Shown: positions 1 through 8,185 of the stretch, piece by piece | Numbering within the stretch: the stretch's first letter is position 1 | Layout of the letters: each line of letters begins with the position of its first letter | DNA from: Oscillospiraceae bacterium | Lineage (GTDB): Bacteria; Bacillota; Clostridia; Oscillospirales; CAG-272 | DNA: 64,000 nt | Direction of reading: 5' to 3' | NCBI GenBank assembly: GCA_015063805.1 | Contig: SVTK01000016.1 | Coordinates: forward strand, 1-64,000 | Translations under genes and position numbers: made by a program | Notes under the pieces: generated by a model | The model's input: the letters and a program-made list of their open reading frames with translations, nothing else | What the model was told of the DNA's origin: nothing | The model's database searches: none

Positions 1-229
1 ACGGTTAGGAATTTCGGCGCGTGACTGTTTTGCTATCTCAAAATAGATTGTTGTGAAATTCGTAATTATCTTCACCGCAGAAAATCATCATTTTACAAGT
101 TCGTGCTTATCAGTATAGTGAATACGATACACGAAAATGTGGGAGTATCTATCTTTCCGTGTGTTCTCACGCTTTTTCGTTAAGTGAAATATGCCCCTTT
201 TCGTACAGGACATCGTATGAGATAAAATT
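1..229. other. Left-edge region without a supported gene
   Basis: AT-rich sequence. A 63-codon minus-strand open frame crosses it, but it has no ribosome site, starts inside the end of the neighbouring gene and resembles nothing I recognise. I see no RNA gene or repeat here. Confidence 0.5.
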
Positions 230-265
230 ATCGGCTGTATCCGCCTTTTTGCAGATACAGCCGAT
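230..265 (-). terminator. Terminator of the DUF6061-like gene
   Basis: Twelve-base perfect arms (ATCGGCTGTATC and its complement) separated by 12 bases lie 10 bases after the minus-strand stop codon. A T-rich tail follows on that strand. Confidence 0.7.
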
Positions 266-275
266 ATTGCCATTT

Positions 276-521
276 TCAATCTAAAGGTTTATACTCCGTT
301 ACAGTTTTCAGATATGTTTCGGGATCGCCGTTCAAAATTAGTTCGGCATATTCAAGCAGCGCGTTGTAGATCAGATAATCAAGTTCTGATCGTTCGTACA
401 TATTGTCGGCAACCTCGTTCTCCGCCACGATAATGTCAATCGCAATCATGCTGCCATCGGTAAATTTCAGCTCCACACAGTAGTTATCGAAGTTATAAAC
501 GCAAGAGAGAAGTTTTTTCAT
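276..521 (-). CDS. Small DUF6061-like protein
   Basis: An 81-residue acidic protein beginning MKKLLSCVYNFDNYCVELKF. It resembles the small DUF6061 family that I recall from Clostridia, whose function is unknown. It has no signal peptide or membrane segment. The ATG is preceded by GGAGGACTTAGTAC, a good ribosome site, and a hairpin terminator follows the stop. It is probably monocistronic. It lies beside a transposase-type HTH remnant and a toxin-antitoxin pair, so it may belong to the same mobile or accessory patch. The family call is from memory; the gene itself is well supported. Confidence 0.72.
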   Translation of the reverse strand: MKKLLSCVYNFDNYCVELKFTDGSMIAIDIIVAENEVADNMYERSELDYLIYNALLEYAELILNGDPETYLKTVTEYKPLD

Positions 522-600
522 GTACTAAGTCCTCCATATTTCTGTTTTGGCTTTGCCGGGAGGTAAATCTACTGCTCATACTGCGCTTTTTTGTCATTCT

Positions 601-756
601 TTATGAAAACCATTCATTGTTATATTTTTTGAGCCAATAGTAAATGGTGCTGCGAGGAACCCCTGACTCTTTAACGATAGCGGTAACTGGGGTGCCGGTA
701 CGGTAGTTTGTGCAGCATTTGATAATGGTCTCAGAGGGGTATGTATTTCTTGACAT
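601..756 (-). CDS. 51-aa transposase-type HTH protein, probable remnant
   Basis: Translating the minus strand gives a 51-residue protein beginning MSRNTYPSETIIKCC and continuing through GTPVTAIVKESGVPRSTIYYW. This is the N-terminal helix-turn-helix that recognises DNA ends in IS3/IS-type OrfA proteins and related HTH_23/28 proteins. Intact OrfA proteins are about 90-110 residues, so this one stops early. Translation ends at TAA (601-603), and no transposase catalytic frame follows. Upstream of the ATG on the minus strand is AGCAAAGAAA, a weak ribosome site. It is either a decayed insertion-sequence fragment or a tiny DNA-binding protein; decay seems likelier. Confidence 0.55.
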   Translation of the reverse strand: MSRNTYPSETIIKCCTNYRTGTPVTAIVKESGVPRSTIYYWLKKYNNEWFS

Positions 757-880
757 TTTCTTTGCTCCTATAGGTGTATTTTATATCTACAAAATTTTAT
801 CACGCAAATATGAAATATTTTATCTATTTGGAACACATATATCTACAAGAAATGTTTACACGCCGCAAAACCATTTCCTA

Positions 881-909
881 TTGACAAATTCGAAAAAACA
901 GTGTATAAT
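881..909 (+). promoter_or_regulatory. Promoter of the toxin-antitoxin operon
   Basis: TTGACA (881-886), a 17-base spacer and TATAAT (904-909) form a perfect sigma-A type promoter 67 bases before the antitoxin start. Two short direct repeats ending in ATATCTACA lie upstream at about 790 and 840. They could be operator half-sites for the antitoxin, but this is inference. Confidence 0.75.
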
Positions 910-976
910 ATTCTTGAAAACAAAGAAACCAAGAATTTTTGAAATCAGGAATGCATATACTATCAAGGAGGACGAA

Positions 977-1363
977 ATGAATACAGCAGTAGTGAAAGGC
1001 GGAGCCAAAGTGGATAAGAAGATCGTAAGCATCTCTTCCAAAAGACAGATTACTATACCGCAGAAGTTTTTTTCCATGCTCGGCTTCGCAGATGAAGCGG
1101 AGTGCATTGTTCGCGGAAATGAACTCGTTGTTCGTCCTGCCAGAACAAATGCAGGCGGAGAATTTGCCGAACAGATTCTTGCTGACCTTATTGCGCAGGG
1201 GCTTTCGGGAAATGAACTTCTCACACAATTTAAGGCAAAGCAGGCACAGGTACGACCTGCCGTTGAAGCAATGATAGCGGAAGCTGAAGAAGCCGCGCAC
1301 GGCAGCGGTGAATATTCTACCTATGATGACATCTTCGGTGATGAGGAGGAAAAGGATGACTGA
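977..1363 (+). CDS. AbrB/MazE-type antitoxin
   Basis: A 128-residue protein with an N-terminal swapped-hairpin AbrB/MazE/SpoVT DNA-binding domain at about residues 10-55 (SSKRQITIPQKFFSMLGF). It has an acidic C-terminal tail (DDIFGDEEEKDD) that would cover the toxin. The start was chosen at 977 because AAGGAGG precedes it; the frame stays open upstream but without a ribosome site. The stop overlaps the next gene's start by eight bases, the usual coupling of antitoxin and toxin. Antitoxins of this type bind their own promoter, so autoregulation is likely. Confidence 0.82.
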   Translation: MNTAVVKGGAKVDKKIVSISSKRQITIPQKFFSMLGFADEAECIVRGNELVVRPARTNAGGEFAEQILADLIAQGLSGNELLTQFKAKQAQVRPAVEAMIAEAEEAAHGSGEYSTYDDIFGDEEEKDD

Positions 1364-1649
1364 AGTCAGATTCTTACCTCCGGCAGCGAAGTTTCTGAAG
1401 AAGCTGAAGGATAAAAATCTCAAGGGTTTGTATCAGGAAGCGATCGACAGAATCAGGGAGGATCACACCGTTGGCGAAGCAAAAAACGGAGATCTTTCCG
1501 GTATATACGGTTATGACATTTTCTATAACAAGACGAACTACGAGCTGGCATACAGAGTCGAGTATGTGGAGGACAAGATTATTGTGGTAATCATGGCAGG
1601 AACTCGCGAGAACTTCTACGATGAACTCAAAAGGTACATGAAAGGCTGA
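1356..1649 (+). CDS. RelE/ParE-family toxin
   Basis: A 97-residue basic protein with the RelE/ParE pattern: FLPPAAKFLKKLKDKNLKG, then a central region, then a C-terminal strand AYRVEYVEDKIIVVIMAGTRENFYDELKRYM. RelE members cleave mRNA in the ribosome, whereas ParE members poison gyrase; the sequence alone does not tell me which applies. The ATG lies inside the end of the antitoxin gene and uses its GAGGA as ribosome site, so translation is coupled. Length is typical of the family. The pair is compact and followed by its own terminator, like a mobile cassette. Confidence 0.82.
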   Translation: MTEVRFLPPAAKFLKKLKDKNLKGLYQEAIDRIREDHTVGEAKNGDLSGIYGYDIFYNKTNYELAYRVEYVEDKIIVVIMAGTRENFYDELKRYMKG

Positions 1650-1718
1650 AACAATTGCTCCGTATGGGTAGCTATAAGCAAGTGGAGCCTGCATTCTTTT
1701 TGGACCCTCTTGCCAACG

Positions 1719-1760
1719 AAAGCCTTGAAAATGCTATGTTTTCAAGGCTTTTCTTTGTTT
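1719..1760 (+). terminator. Terminator of the toxin-antitoxin operon
   Basis: Thirteen-base arms AAAGCCTTGAAAA and complement around a 7-base loop, followed by a long T-rich run. The same stem reappears at 2717 and, shortened, at 4685. Confidence 0.85.
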
Positions 1761-1869
1761 TTTTTCGGGAATAAGGTTTATTTCTATGCCGATCTGTTCG
1801 GGCGTTTTATGGTCGCTGCGACTGTTGCGGAAATGTCGTGAAATCAAAACACATTTTCACCATATGAAG

Positions 1870-1898
1870 TTGAAAAGCCATTGATTTTATGGTACAAT
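1870..1898 (+). promoter_or_regulatory. Promoter of the MBL-fold hydrolase
   Basis: TTGAAA (1870-1875), 17 bases, TACAAT (1893-1898), placed 42 bases before the chosen ATG. Confidence 0.68.
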
Positions 1899-1939
1899 AC
1901 TGTATCAGAACAGCACAGCAAGAAAGGATGGGGATATTG

Positions 1940-2614
1940 ATGAAAATTACTTTTCTGGGCACCGGTGCCGCTGATTGGAACTTTGGGAATCATAAAAATT
2001 TGGACGGCTTCAGGCGCAATTCGGCGCTTTTGATCGATGATTGCCTGCTTATCGATCCGGGAGCCGATGTTCCGGACGCTCTGCAAGCCTTTGATAAGCA
2101 CGCTGATCAGATCAAATACATCATCAATACGCATCAGCATCCCGATCATTACAACGAGGATACCCTTCGCTGTTTGTCAGAAGCCCATTTTTATCCCATG
2201 GCTGCGGGTGATGTGACTGCATTTGGCAAATACGCCGTTTCGGCATTCAAGGCAAATCATTCCACCTGCAACGAAGCCGTTCACTTCATCATATCAGATG
2301 GGGAGAAAAGCCTCTTCTACGGCCTTGACGGCGCGTGGTTGATGTACGACGAAGTGTGTGCCATCAAAAAATGCGGCATCGATCTTGCGGTGTTTGATGC
2401 TACGATCGGTGACATCCCCGGGGATTACCGGATTTTCGAGCACAACAATTTGAATATGGTAATTGAAATGAAAACCGCACTTGAAAAATATGTAGGCAGA
2501 TTCTGTATCAGCCACATGGCAAGAACCCTGCACACCTCGCAGCAAGAGCTTGTTGCGCGAATGAAACCCCACGGCATTGAAGTGGCATATGACGGATATG
2601 AGGTTGAAATATAA
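1940..2614 (+). CDS. MBL-fold metal-dependent hydrolase
   Basis: A 224-residue cytoplasmic protein of the metallo-beta-lactamase fold. It opens with the typical first strand and turn (MKITFLGTGAADW). The metal-binding signature HQHPDH is in the segment NTHQHPDHYN, and later His/Asp positions lie in FYGLDGAW and CISHMART. The layout is like PhnP and other small phosphodiesterases of this superfamily, but the substrate cannot be read from the sequence. The start at 1940 follows AAAGGATGGGGATATTG and gives the canonical N-terminus; an in-frame extension upstream would run through the promoter. Monocistronic, with a promoter 42 bases upstream and a terminator downstream. Confidence 0.85.
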   Translation: MKITFLGTGAADWNFGNHKNLDGFRRNSALLIDDCLLIDPGADVPDALQAFDKHADQIKYIINTHQHPDHYNEDTLRCLSEAHFYPMAAGDVTAFGKYAVSAFKANHSTCNEAVHFIISDGEKSLFYGLDGAWLMYDEVCAIKKCGIDLAVFDATIGDIPGDYRIFEHNNLNMVIEMKTALEKYVGRFCISHMARTLHTSQQELVARMKPHGIEVAYDGYEVEI

Positions 2615-2716
2615 TAGCAGCCGGTAAGGCGGCACGACTGTTTTTTGCGTGAGGATGAAGCGGTTGTCCAATGGGCAAATGCGCTGCACGGATATTTTTC
2701 GGTCCGACCGGCCAAG

Positions 2717-2757
2717 AAGAAAAGCCTTGAAAACATAACGTTTTCAAGGCTTTTCTT
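2717..2757. terminator. Bidirectional terminator between the MBL gene and yitT-like gene
   Basis: Eighteen-base perfect arms AAGAAAAGCCTTGAAAAC and complement with a 5-base loop, T-rich on both strands. It lies between two convergent genes. Confidence 0.85.
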
Positions 2758-2813
2758 GTCCGCTCGCCAATCTCGCACGGGATGCTGGGAAAACACCCCA
2801 AAGCGCCGGCGCA

Positions 2814-3665
2814 TCACCGATACTTCTTATTGATGGAAAACCCGCGGCCGCGCACTTCGCTGACCTTGTTGACCACCATAAAGCATTCGGGATCAATTTC
2901 TCTGACCAGGCGTTCAACCTTGATCAACTCCCGGTTGGACACCACGCTCAGGATCAGCTGGCTCTCTTTGTGCAGGTACCCGCCCTCGCTGTTCAGCAGG
3001 GTAACGCCCCGGTCCACCTGCTTCAAAATCGCCTCACCGATTTCCGCGTGCTTTTCGCTGACGATTTTTACCTCGACCCGGCTGGTTCCCAACAAAAGCA
3101 TTTTGTCCAGTACCACCGTGTAGATGATCACAAGGACAACACCGTACAGCACATTTTCAATCGGCCGGATCAAAACCTGCATCACGATAATGCAAAAATC
3201 AAACGCATACAAGCCGACAGAGACCGGGACGCCGAACAGCTTGTTCAGCACCAGCGGCGGGATATCCATTCCCCCCGTGGAGGACCCTGAGCGGATCACA
3301 AGCCCCAATGCAATTCCGACGCCAATTCCGAAAAAGATGGTACACAGAAGAAGGTCGGTGGTGAGCACAACATCGCCAACGATTCGTTTGCACAATTCCA
3401 GGAAGAACGGATAGAGGAACGAGCTTGCCAGGGTTGTCATGGCAAATCCCTTCCCCAGCACCAGCCACCCGACTAAGAGCATGATTACATTGAAAATCAA
3501 AACAAAGCCCGAGATGGGAATGTCACACAGGTGATTGATGATCAGCGCAATTCCCGTGGTGCCCCCGGTAACCAATCCCGAAGGAAGCAAAAACAGCGTC
3601 ACCATGAGTGCATGAAGTAGATTGCCGATTATCACAGATGCGATAGAGATTATGGTTCGTTTCAT
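2814..3665 (-). CDS. YitT family membrane protein
   Basis: A 283-residue protein with about five N-terminal membrane helices and a cytoplasmic C-terminal DUF2179 domain at about residues 200-275 (VSEKHAEIGEAILKQVDRG, then VVSNRELIKVERLV). The loop SGSSTGGMDIPPLVL is the conserved YitT signature. The molecular function of YitT proteins is not established. Translation starts at ATG 3665, whose upstream AAAAAGGGAAAACG is a modest ribosome site. It is monocistronic, with a strong promoter overlapped by a long palindrome, so repression or metabolite control is plausible. A second paralogue lies at 50554-51402. Confidence 0.88.
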   Translation of the reverse strand: MKRTIISIASVIIGNLLHALMVTLFLLPSGLVTGGTTGIALIINHLCDIPISGFVLIFNVIMLLVGWLVLGKGFAMTTLASSFLYPFFLELCKRIVGDVVLTTDLLLCTIFFGIGVGIALGLVIRSGSSTGGMDIPPLVLNKLFGVPVSVGLYAFDFCIIVMQVLIRPIENVLYGVVLVIIYTVVLDKMLLLGTSRVEVKIVSEKHAEIGEAILKQVDRGVTLLNSEGGYLHKESQLILSVVSNRELIKVERLVREIDPECFMVVNKVSEVRGRGFSINKKYR

Positions 3666-3753
3666 CGTTTTCCCTTTTTCTAAAAATCAGCCAAAAGATT
3701 CTGCCGTGCATTTTACAGCATTTCCGATTTTTCCCGGTTTGCAGTCCATCCCC

Positions 3754-3782
3754 ATTATATATGATTTTCCCCGGCTTGTCAA
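3754..3782 (-). promoter_or_regulatory. Promoter of the yitT-like gene at 2814
   Basis: On the minus strand TTGACA (3782-3777), 17 bases and TATAAT (3759-3754) form a consensus promoter 89 bases before the ATG. Confidence 0.75.
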
Positions 3783-3799
3783 TGGACAGCCGGGGAAAA
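3765..3799. promoter_or_regulatory. Palindrome covering the yitT-like -35 box
   Basis: TTTTCCCCGGCTTGTC and GACAGCCGGGGAAAA form near-perfect 15-base arms with one bulged T and a 4-base centre. The -35 hexamer of the minus-strand promoter falls inside it. The position suits an operator, and no T-run follows on either strand. Confidence 0.5.
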
Positions 3800-3854
3800 C
3801 CGTTGGACGGCCCCTCTTCCGACAGTCATTTGCCTCTGTTCCTTCAACAACGTA

Positions 3855-3883
3855 TTGACAGCGCCCCAAAATCGAAGTATAAT
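3855..3883 (+). promoter_or_regulatory. Promoter of the DUF554 gene
   Basis: TTGACA (3855-3860), 17 bases, TATAAT (3878-3883), 53 bases before the chosen ATG. Confidence 0.78.
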
Positions 3884-3935
3884 TTTAGGAGGCAGTTCCC
3901 CAACTGCCAATCATACAGAAAAAGACGGATGGAAT

Positions 3936-4664
3936 ATGAACGGACTTGGCACAGTCATCAATGTCGCCGCAATTCTGGCCGGCGGCCTTTTCGGCCTTCT
4001 TTTCGGACGCTTTATCGGCGATCGGCACCGCGATTCCCTCGGCAAAGCCTGCGGGCTTGCCGTAATTTTTATCGGCGTCGCAGGGACACTAAAAGGAATG
4101 TTTTCGGTGGTGGACGGGAAGCTCGTCTATGGCGGGGACTTTTTGATCATTGGCTGTCTTTCCCTGGGTGCACTGATCGGCGAACTGATTAACATCGAAG
4201 ACGGATTTGAAAAATTCGGTGCATGGCTGAAAAGAAAGACCCGCAGCACCGGGGACAGTCAGTTTGTTGAGGGCTTTGTCAGCGCTTCATTTACGGTGTG
4301 CATCGGCGCAATGGCCATCGTGGGCTCCATCAACGACGGCCTCTACGGGGATTACACCATCCTGGCGGCAAAGTCGGTTCTCGACTTCATCATTATTATG
4401 GTGATGGCAGCATCCCTGGGTAAGGGGACAATATTTTCGGCCATTCCCGTGGCTCTGCTGCAGGGAGGCGTCACCGCCCTCTCTGTCCTGATCAGGCCAA
4501 TCATGACCGAAACAGCTCTGCTTTATCTTTCGGTTGTGGGCAACATTTTGATTTTTTGCGTGGGAATCAATCTGGTGTTCGGCAAAAAGATCAGAGTCGC
4601 CAATCTGCTGCCGGCCATTGTGCTTGCGGTTACGTGTGCGTTTATTCCGCTGGAATTCATTTAA
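3936..4664 (+). CDS. DUF554 family integral membrane protein
   Basis: A 242-residue protein of the DUF554 family (YqgA/YdfK type) with about seven membrane helices, ending at the envelope side. Recognisable conserved stretches are GGLFGLLFGRFIGDRHR near the start, FVSASFTVCIGAMAIVGSI in the middle and VGINLVFGKKIRVAN near the end. The family has no established transport substrate. ATG 3936 was chosen because it follows the promoter at 3855-3883 by a sensible leader and gives the family's usual N-terminus; the upstream open frame would begin inside the promoter. The ribosome site (GGATGGAAT) is weak. Monocistronic. Confidence 0.85.
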   Translation: MNGLGTVINVAAILAGGLFGLLFGRFIGDRHRDSLGKACGLAVIFIGVAGTLKGMFSVVDGKLVYGGDFLIIGCLSLGALIGELINIEDGFEKFGAWLKRKTRSTGDSQFVEGFVSASFTVCIGAMAIVGSINDGLYGDYTILAAKSVLDFIIIMVMAASLGKGTIFSAIPVALLQGGVTALSVLIRPIMTETALLYLSVVGNILIFCVGINLVFGKKIRVANLLPAIVLAVTCAFIPLEFI

Positions 4665-4684
4665 AATTGGGAATTTAACTTACT

Positions 4685-4722
4685 GAAAAAGCCTTGAAAG
4701 CATTTGCCTTCAAGGCTTTTTC
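4685..4722. terminator. Bidirectional terminator between the DUF554 and SLH genes
   Basis: Arms GAAAAAGCCTTGAA and complement around a 10-base loop, T-rich on both strands, between convergent genes. The stem is nearly the same as at 1719 and 2717. Confidence 0.82.
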
Positions 4723-4729
4723 GACGGTC

Positions 4730-6052
4730 TTATTTCTGCAGTTCCAGAGACAATCTCTGCAGGATGGTGGCAGTCTGTGCGCGGGTTGCGCCGGTTTGGG
4801 GAGAGAGTACATTTTCCTCAATCCCACGGATCAGACCGATGCCGCAGACCCACTGCATGGGTGCGATGGCGTAACTGCTGATCTGATTGGCATCGGTATA
4901 GGGGGAAAGGTCTGCGCGCACATTCACATTCTTTTTCTTGAGCTTAGCATACCGCCACAGGATTGCGGCCATCTGCTCACGGGTAATGGAATCGTCGGGG
5001 CCAAAGCTGACCTCGCTGTATCCGTTCACGATTCCCGTGGAGGCGGCCCAGCGAATGGCTTCGGTATACCACCGGCCCGGGGCAACATCGGCAAACTTCA
5101 TGGCATACGTTGTCGCAGGCGACTTCTCCAACCGCCACAGGATGGTGACGATCATGGCACGGGAGGTACTTGCGTTAGGGGAAAAGAGAGTCTCCGACAC
5201 CCCGTTCATCAACCCGGCACGGTAAACGTAGCACACGCTGTCATAAAACCACTCTCCCTGCTGCACATCCACAAAGGGGAGCGTCTCTTCTTTGGGCGGC
5301 TGCGGCGTCTCCCCGCCGTCTTCCCACTGCCAGCCCGCATAAAGGCGGGTGTTGGAGGTCACGGTTCTGTTGAAATCCCAGGGAACGGTGCAATCCACAT
5401 CGGCATACCAGCCGGTGAAGCGATACCCCTCACGCAGGGGATCGGCAGGGCGGGCAACGGCCTGTCCGCTGGTCACCGTTTGTGTCGGCCGGCTTTCCCC
5501 TGTGCCCGTTTCGTAGGAAACGGTACACTGCTCGGAGATGACCACCAGCACATCCTGCGTGGCGATGGAGTAGCTGCTCTTTCCACCGGGGCGGGATACG
5601 CTGCAGTCCAGGCTGGTGAGGGCTGCAGCGCCTGTTTCGGCCAGCACCTTCATCTGGAAGCTGCCCACAATGGTCTTGGCATTCCACTGCGTACCGCCTG
5701 TGAGGGAAACGTAGTTCATATACAGCTCACGGTTCTTTCCCCGGGCATCAATATCCCGGGCCTGGATTCCGTCCTTGAGGAAAAGGCTGTCCTCCACCAG
5801 GGCAAAGCAGGTGCTGTCGTAACGGATCTCATTCTGGAAGGCATACATCAGGAAGGGATCGGCGCTGTCGGTGCGCTCCAGGGTAAACCAAACCGTCACA
5901 ATGTCCCCGGGTCGAGCGTATTTGACTGTCGATCCGTCAATGGCCAGGGAAAAGCGGAACTGGGGTTCCGCTTCTGCCCATACCCCAAGGGGAAGGACCA
6001 ATAGACTCATCAACAGGGCCAGCAAAAAAGCAATCAGTCGTTTTGCGTTCAA
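4730..6052 (-). CDS. Surface-anchored SLH protein with cohesin-like and InlB-type domains
   Basis: A 440-residue secreted protein. After a signal peptide (residues 1-26, LIAFLLALLMSLLVLPLGVWA) comes a cohesin-like beta-sandwich at about 30-170 with the usual YARPGDIVTVWFTL and VGSFQMKVLAETG strands. Then come an InlB/Flg_new beta-grasp repeat at about 200-240 (GYRFTGWYADVDC) and three S-layer homology repeats to the end (FVDVQQGEWFYDSVCYVYRA and later copies), which bind the cell-wall polymer. The TTG start at 6052 is chosen because AAAGGAGC stands six bases upstream. It is the last gene of a three-gene minus operon, 46 bases after the cohesin-dockerin gene, and could tether those proteins to the cell. 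The SLH call is firm; the cohesin-like call is moderate. Confidence 0.85.
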   Translation of the reverse strand: MNAKRLIAFLLALLMSLLVLPLGVWAEAEPQFRFSLAIDGSTVKYARPGDIVTVWFTLERTDSADPFLMYAFQNEIRYDSTCFALVEDSLFLKDGIQARDIDARGKNRELYMNYVSLTGGTQWNAKTIVGSFQMKVLAETGAAALTSLDCSVSRPGGKSSYSIATQDVLVVISEQCTVSYETGTGESRPTQTVTSGQAVARPADPLREGYRFTGWYADVDCTVPWDFNRTVTSNTRLYAGWQWEDGGETPQPPKEETLPFVDVQQGEWFYDSVCYVYRAGLMNGVSETLFSPNASTSRAMIVTILWRLEKSPATTYAMKFADVAPGRWYTEAIRWAASTGIVNGYSEVSFGPDDSITREQMAAILWRYAKLKKKNVNVRADLSPYTDANQISSYAIAPMQWVCGIGLIRGIEENVLSPQTGATRAQTATILQRLSLELQK

Positions 6053-6098
6053 TTTATGCTCCTTTCCCCTGTGGGCAGGGCGAAATAATTGGGAAGTA

Positions 6099-8138
6099 TC
6101 AGTTGCCCAGGATCTTGGCCACAATGGCTGCGGCATCCTCGGTATTGATCACTGCGTCACCGTTGACGTCGGCACGGAGATACTTCTCCACCGTGACCTC
6201 ATCGGTGATGCCGTTATATGTGCTCTTGTACATATTGTAAACGAACTGAGCGTCGTTGGCATCCAGCGCACCGGAGGCGTTGACGTCCATGGCAGTGTAA
6301 TCAACGGATGCGGCGGTACCGTCAATCAGCTTGAAATCGTCGGCGCTGATATCGGGTTTCTCGGCGGACACCACCAGCGTGCAGTATGCGGAATACTCTG
6401 CTGACCAGTACATGGATACATTGCGGAACTGGTAAACCTTGCCCTGAAGCTGGGTGGTGGGGTTCTGAATGAGCCAAATTGCGGTACCATCAAGGGCAAG
6501 ATACTGGGTTGCGGTGATCTGGGCGGTCTTGAGAACCTTGTTTACCGTGAAGGTGACGGCACCTGCAGCAACATCGTTGGCGGCGATGGTGTAGCTCCCG
6601 TTTCCTCCGGTCAGGGTTACCGCTTTACCATTCACGGCAGCGGTAACGGTGTACTGATACAGAGCATCTTCGTTTACGGTAAGGGTATAGGCAACACCGG
6701 GCTTTGCATAAGGAACGTAGCCTGCGGCATCTGCTGCGGCATTGCCTTCTACGGTAACGACAGCATCGGCCTGCAGCTGATCAATGACCACATTGATGTT
6801 GTCGGTAATGGCAGTACCGAGAATGGTTACCTTGCCGTTTTCCAAAGTGTACTCCACCGCCGTTCCCGAGGCATACTTGATGGACGTAATAGAAATGGAA
6901 TAATGTTCCCTGGTGGGCAGATTGAAGGAATAGTCGGTGCCGTAGGGGACGGTTGCATCGGTGGGAAGACCGGTTACACCGCTTCCCGTGGAGAATGTGA
7001 TCTGATAGGTCTTTGCCATGCGGGAACCGTCGATCTCCAGCGCTCCGGTGACATTTTTGACGGTATATGTACCGTCACCGTTGTTGATTACACCGGCAGG
7101 CTGTCCGCCCATGGACGCGGAAACCGTATAGTTGTAATAGGCAGAAGCGGAATCGGCGGCAGAGAAGGTGTAGTCGGCACCGTCTTCTACGCTGCCGGGA
7201 CCGGCGAAGAGGGCATTCAGCGTGACGTTATGGGGCTGATTCTTCACCTGTACCGAAGCACCGGGGACGGTGATGCGGGCGGGGGTCAGGTCATTGCTTG
7301 CGGCATCTGCGGCAGCGCTGAATGCGGCAGAGACAAGCGAGAAGGTTGCCGTGCCTTTCGCTGCTGCGGTGAAGGCCAAAGAATATTCGCGCTGAGTCTC
7401 GCCGTAGTCGGCCAGGGAGATGGTTCCGTTTCCATCCGTAACCTTTGCCTCGTTTAGGGTAGACTTTCCTTCGTCGAAGGTAAACAGTGCGGAGGGATAA
7501 GTGAGGGAGAGCTCTGCGGCAGCGAAATCGGTGTTGGCGGAAACCTTAACGTATACGGTCTCACCTACCGTTGCCTCGGTCTGGTCCACCGACAGGCCGG
7601 CAGTATAGCTGCCGGCCCCTGCATTGGCATTGGTGATGGTCAGCGTGGTGGAGGCGGAGGCGCCGGATTCCCAAATTGTGCCATAGTCTTTGGTGAGTTC
7701 AAGATCTTTGATGCCGACGGAATAGCTTCCGGCAGTGGTATTGGCGGGAATGGTGAAGGTGATTTCGGCAAGATCGGTAACATTTTCCGCGTTTTCGGCA
7801 TCTGTGGTTTTGCTTCCAACCATACCAGTTGAATAAGTGACATTCGCAGCAGTAATTGGAAGTTTTTCAATACAGCTTGTAATATTCGAGAAAACGAGCG
7901 GGGAATCCATGGTAACGTAGAAGCCAATCCCATCGAGCACAATGGGAGCACTTGCCGACAGCGTCATGACAACGGTCTGCTCGGCAGCGCCGGATTCAAT
8001 AGCTGTCTGATCCAGCGAAACCGAGAAAGCAACGCCGAGCGTATTGCTCTCACCGACTGCCGTAACCGGCAGGCACAGAGAGAAGCAAAGCGTGAAACAA
8101 AGCAGATACGAAACGAACTTGGATAAGATGGATTTCAT
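6099..8138 (-). CDS. Cohesin- and dockerin-bearing secreted protein
   Basis: A 679-residue exported protein. A signal peptide covers residues 1-28. Two cohesin-like domains follow at about 30-175 and 180-295 (GETVYVKVSANTDFAAAELS in the second), then beta-rich linker domains. A type I dockerin closes the C-terminus, with two calcium-loop segments DVNASGALDANDAQF and DVNGDAVINTEDAAAI. Cohesins bind dockerins outside the cell, so this protein could both receive partners and dock onto another cohesin. ATG 8138 follows AGAAAGGACACTCACC; the upstream in-frame extension lacks a ribosome site and would spoil the signal peptide. It lies 47 bases after the LRR-dockerin gene, in the same operon. Confidence 0.85.
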   Translation of the reverse strand: MKSILSKFVSYLLCFTLCFSLCLPVTAVGESNTLGVAFSVSLDQTAIESGAAEQTVVMTLSASAPIVLDGIGFYVTMDSPLVFSNITSCIEKLPITAANVTYSTGMVGSKTTDAENAENVTDLAEITFTIPANTTAGSYSVGIKDLELTKDYGTIWESGASASTTLTITNANAGAGSYTAGLSVDQTEATVGETVYVKVSANTDFAAAELSLTYPSALFTFDEGKSTLNEAKVTDGNGTISLADYGETQREYSLAFTAAAKGTATFSLVSAAFSAAADAASNDLTPARITVPGASVQVKNQPHNVTLNALFAGPGSVEDGADYTFSAADSASAYYNYTVSASMGGQPAGVINNGDGTYTVKNVTGALEIDGSRMAKTYQITFSTGSGVTGLPTDATVPYGTDYSFNLPTREHYSISITSIKYASGTAVEYTLENGKVTILGTAITDNINVVIDQLQADAVVTVEGNAAADAAGYVPYAKPGVAYTLTVNEDALYQYTVTAAVNGKAVTLTGGNGSYTIAANDVAAGAVTFTVNKVLKTAQITATQYLALDGTAIWLIQNPTTQLQGKVYQFRNVSMYWSAEYSAYCTLVVSAEKPDISADDFKLIDGTAASVDYTAMDVNASGALDANDAQFVYNMYKSTYNGITDEVTVEKYLRADVNGDAVINTEDAAAIVAKILGN

Positions 8139-8185
8139 GGTGAGTGTCCTTTCTGTTTTTATGAAAATGGCAAACCATTTACATT

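Noticed and set aside
88..279. 63-codon minus-strand frame
   Set aside because: No ribosome site and overlaps the end and terminator of the DUF6061-like gene.
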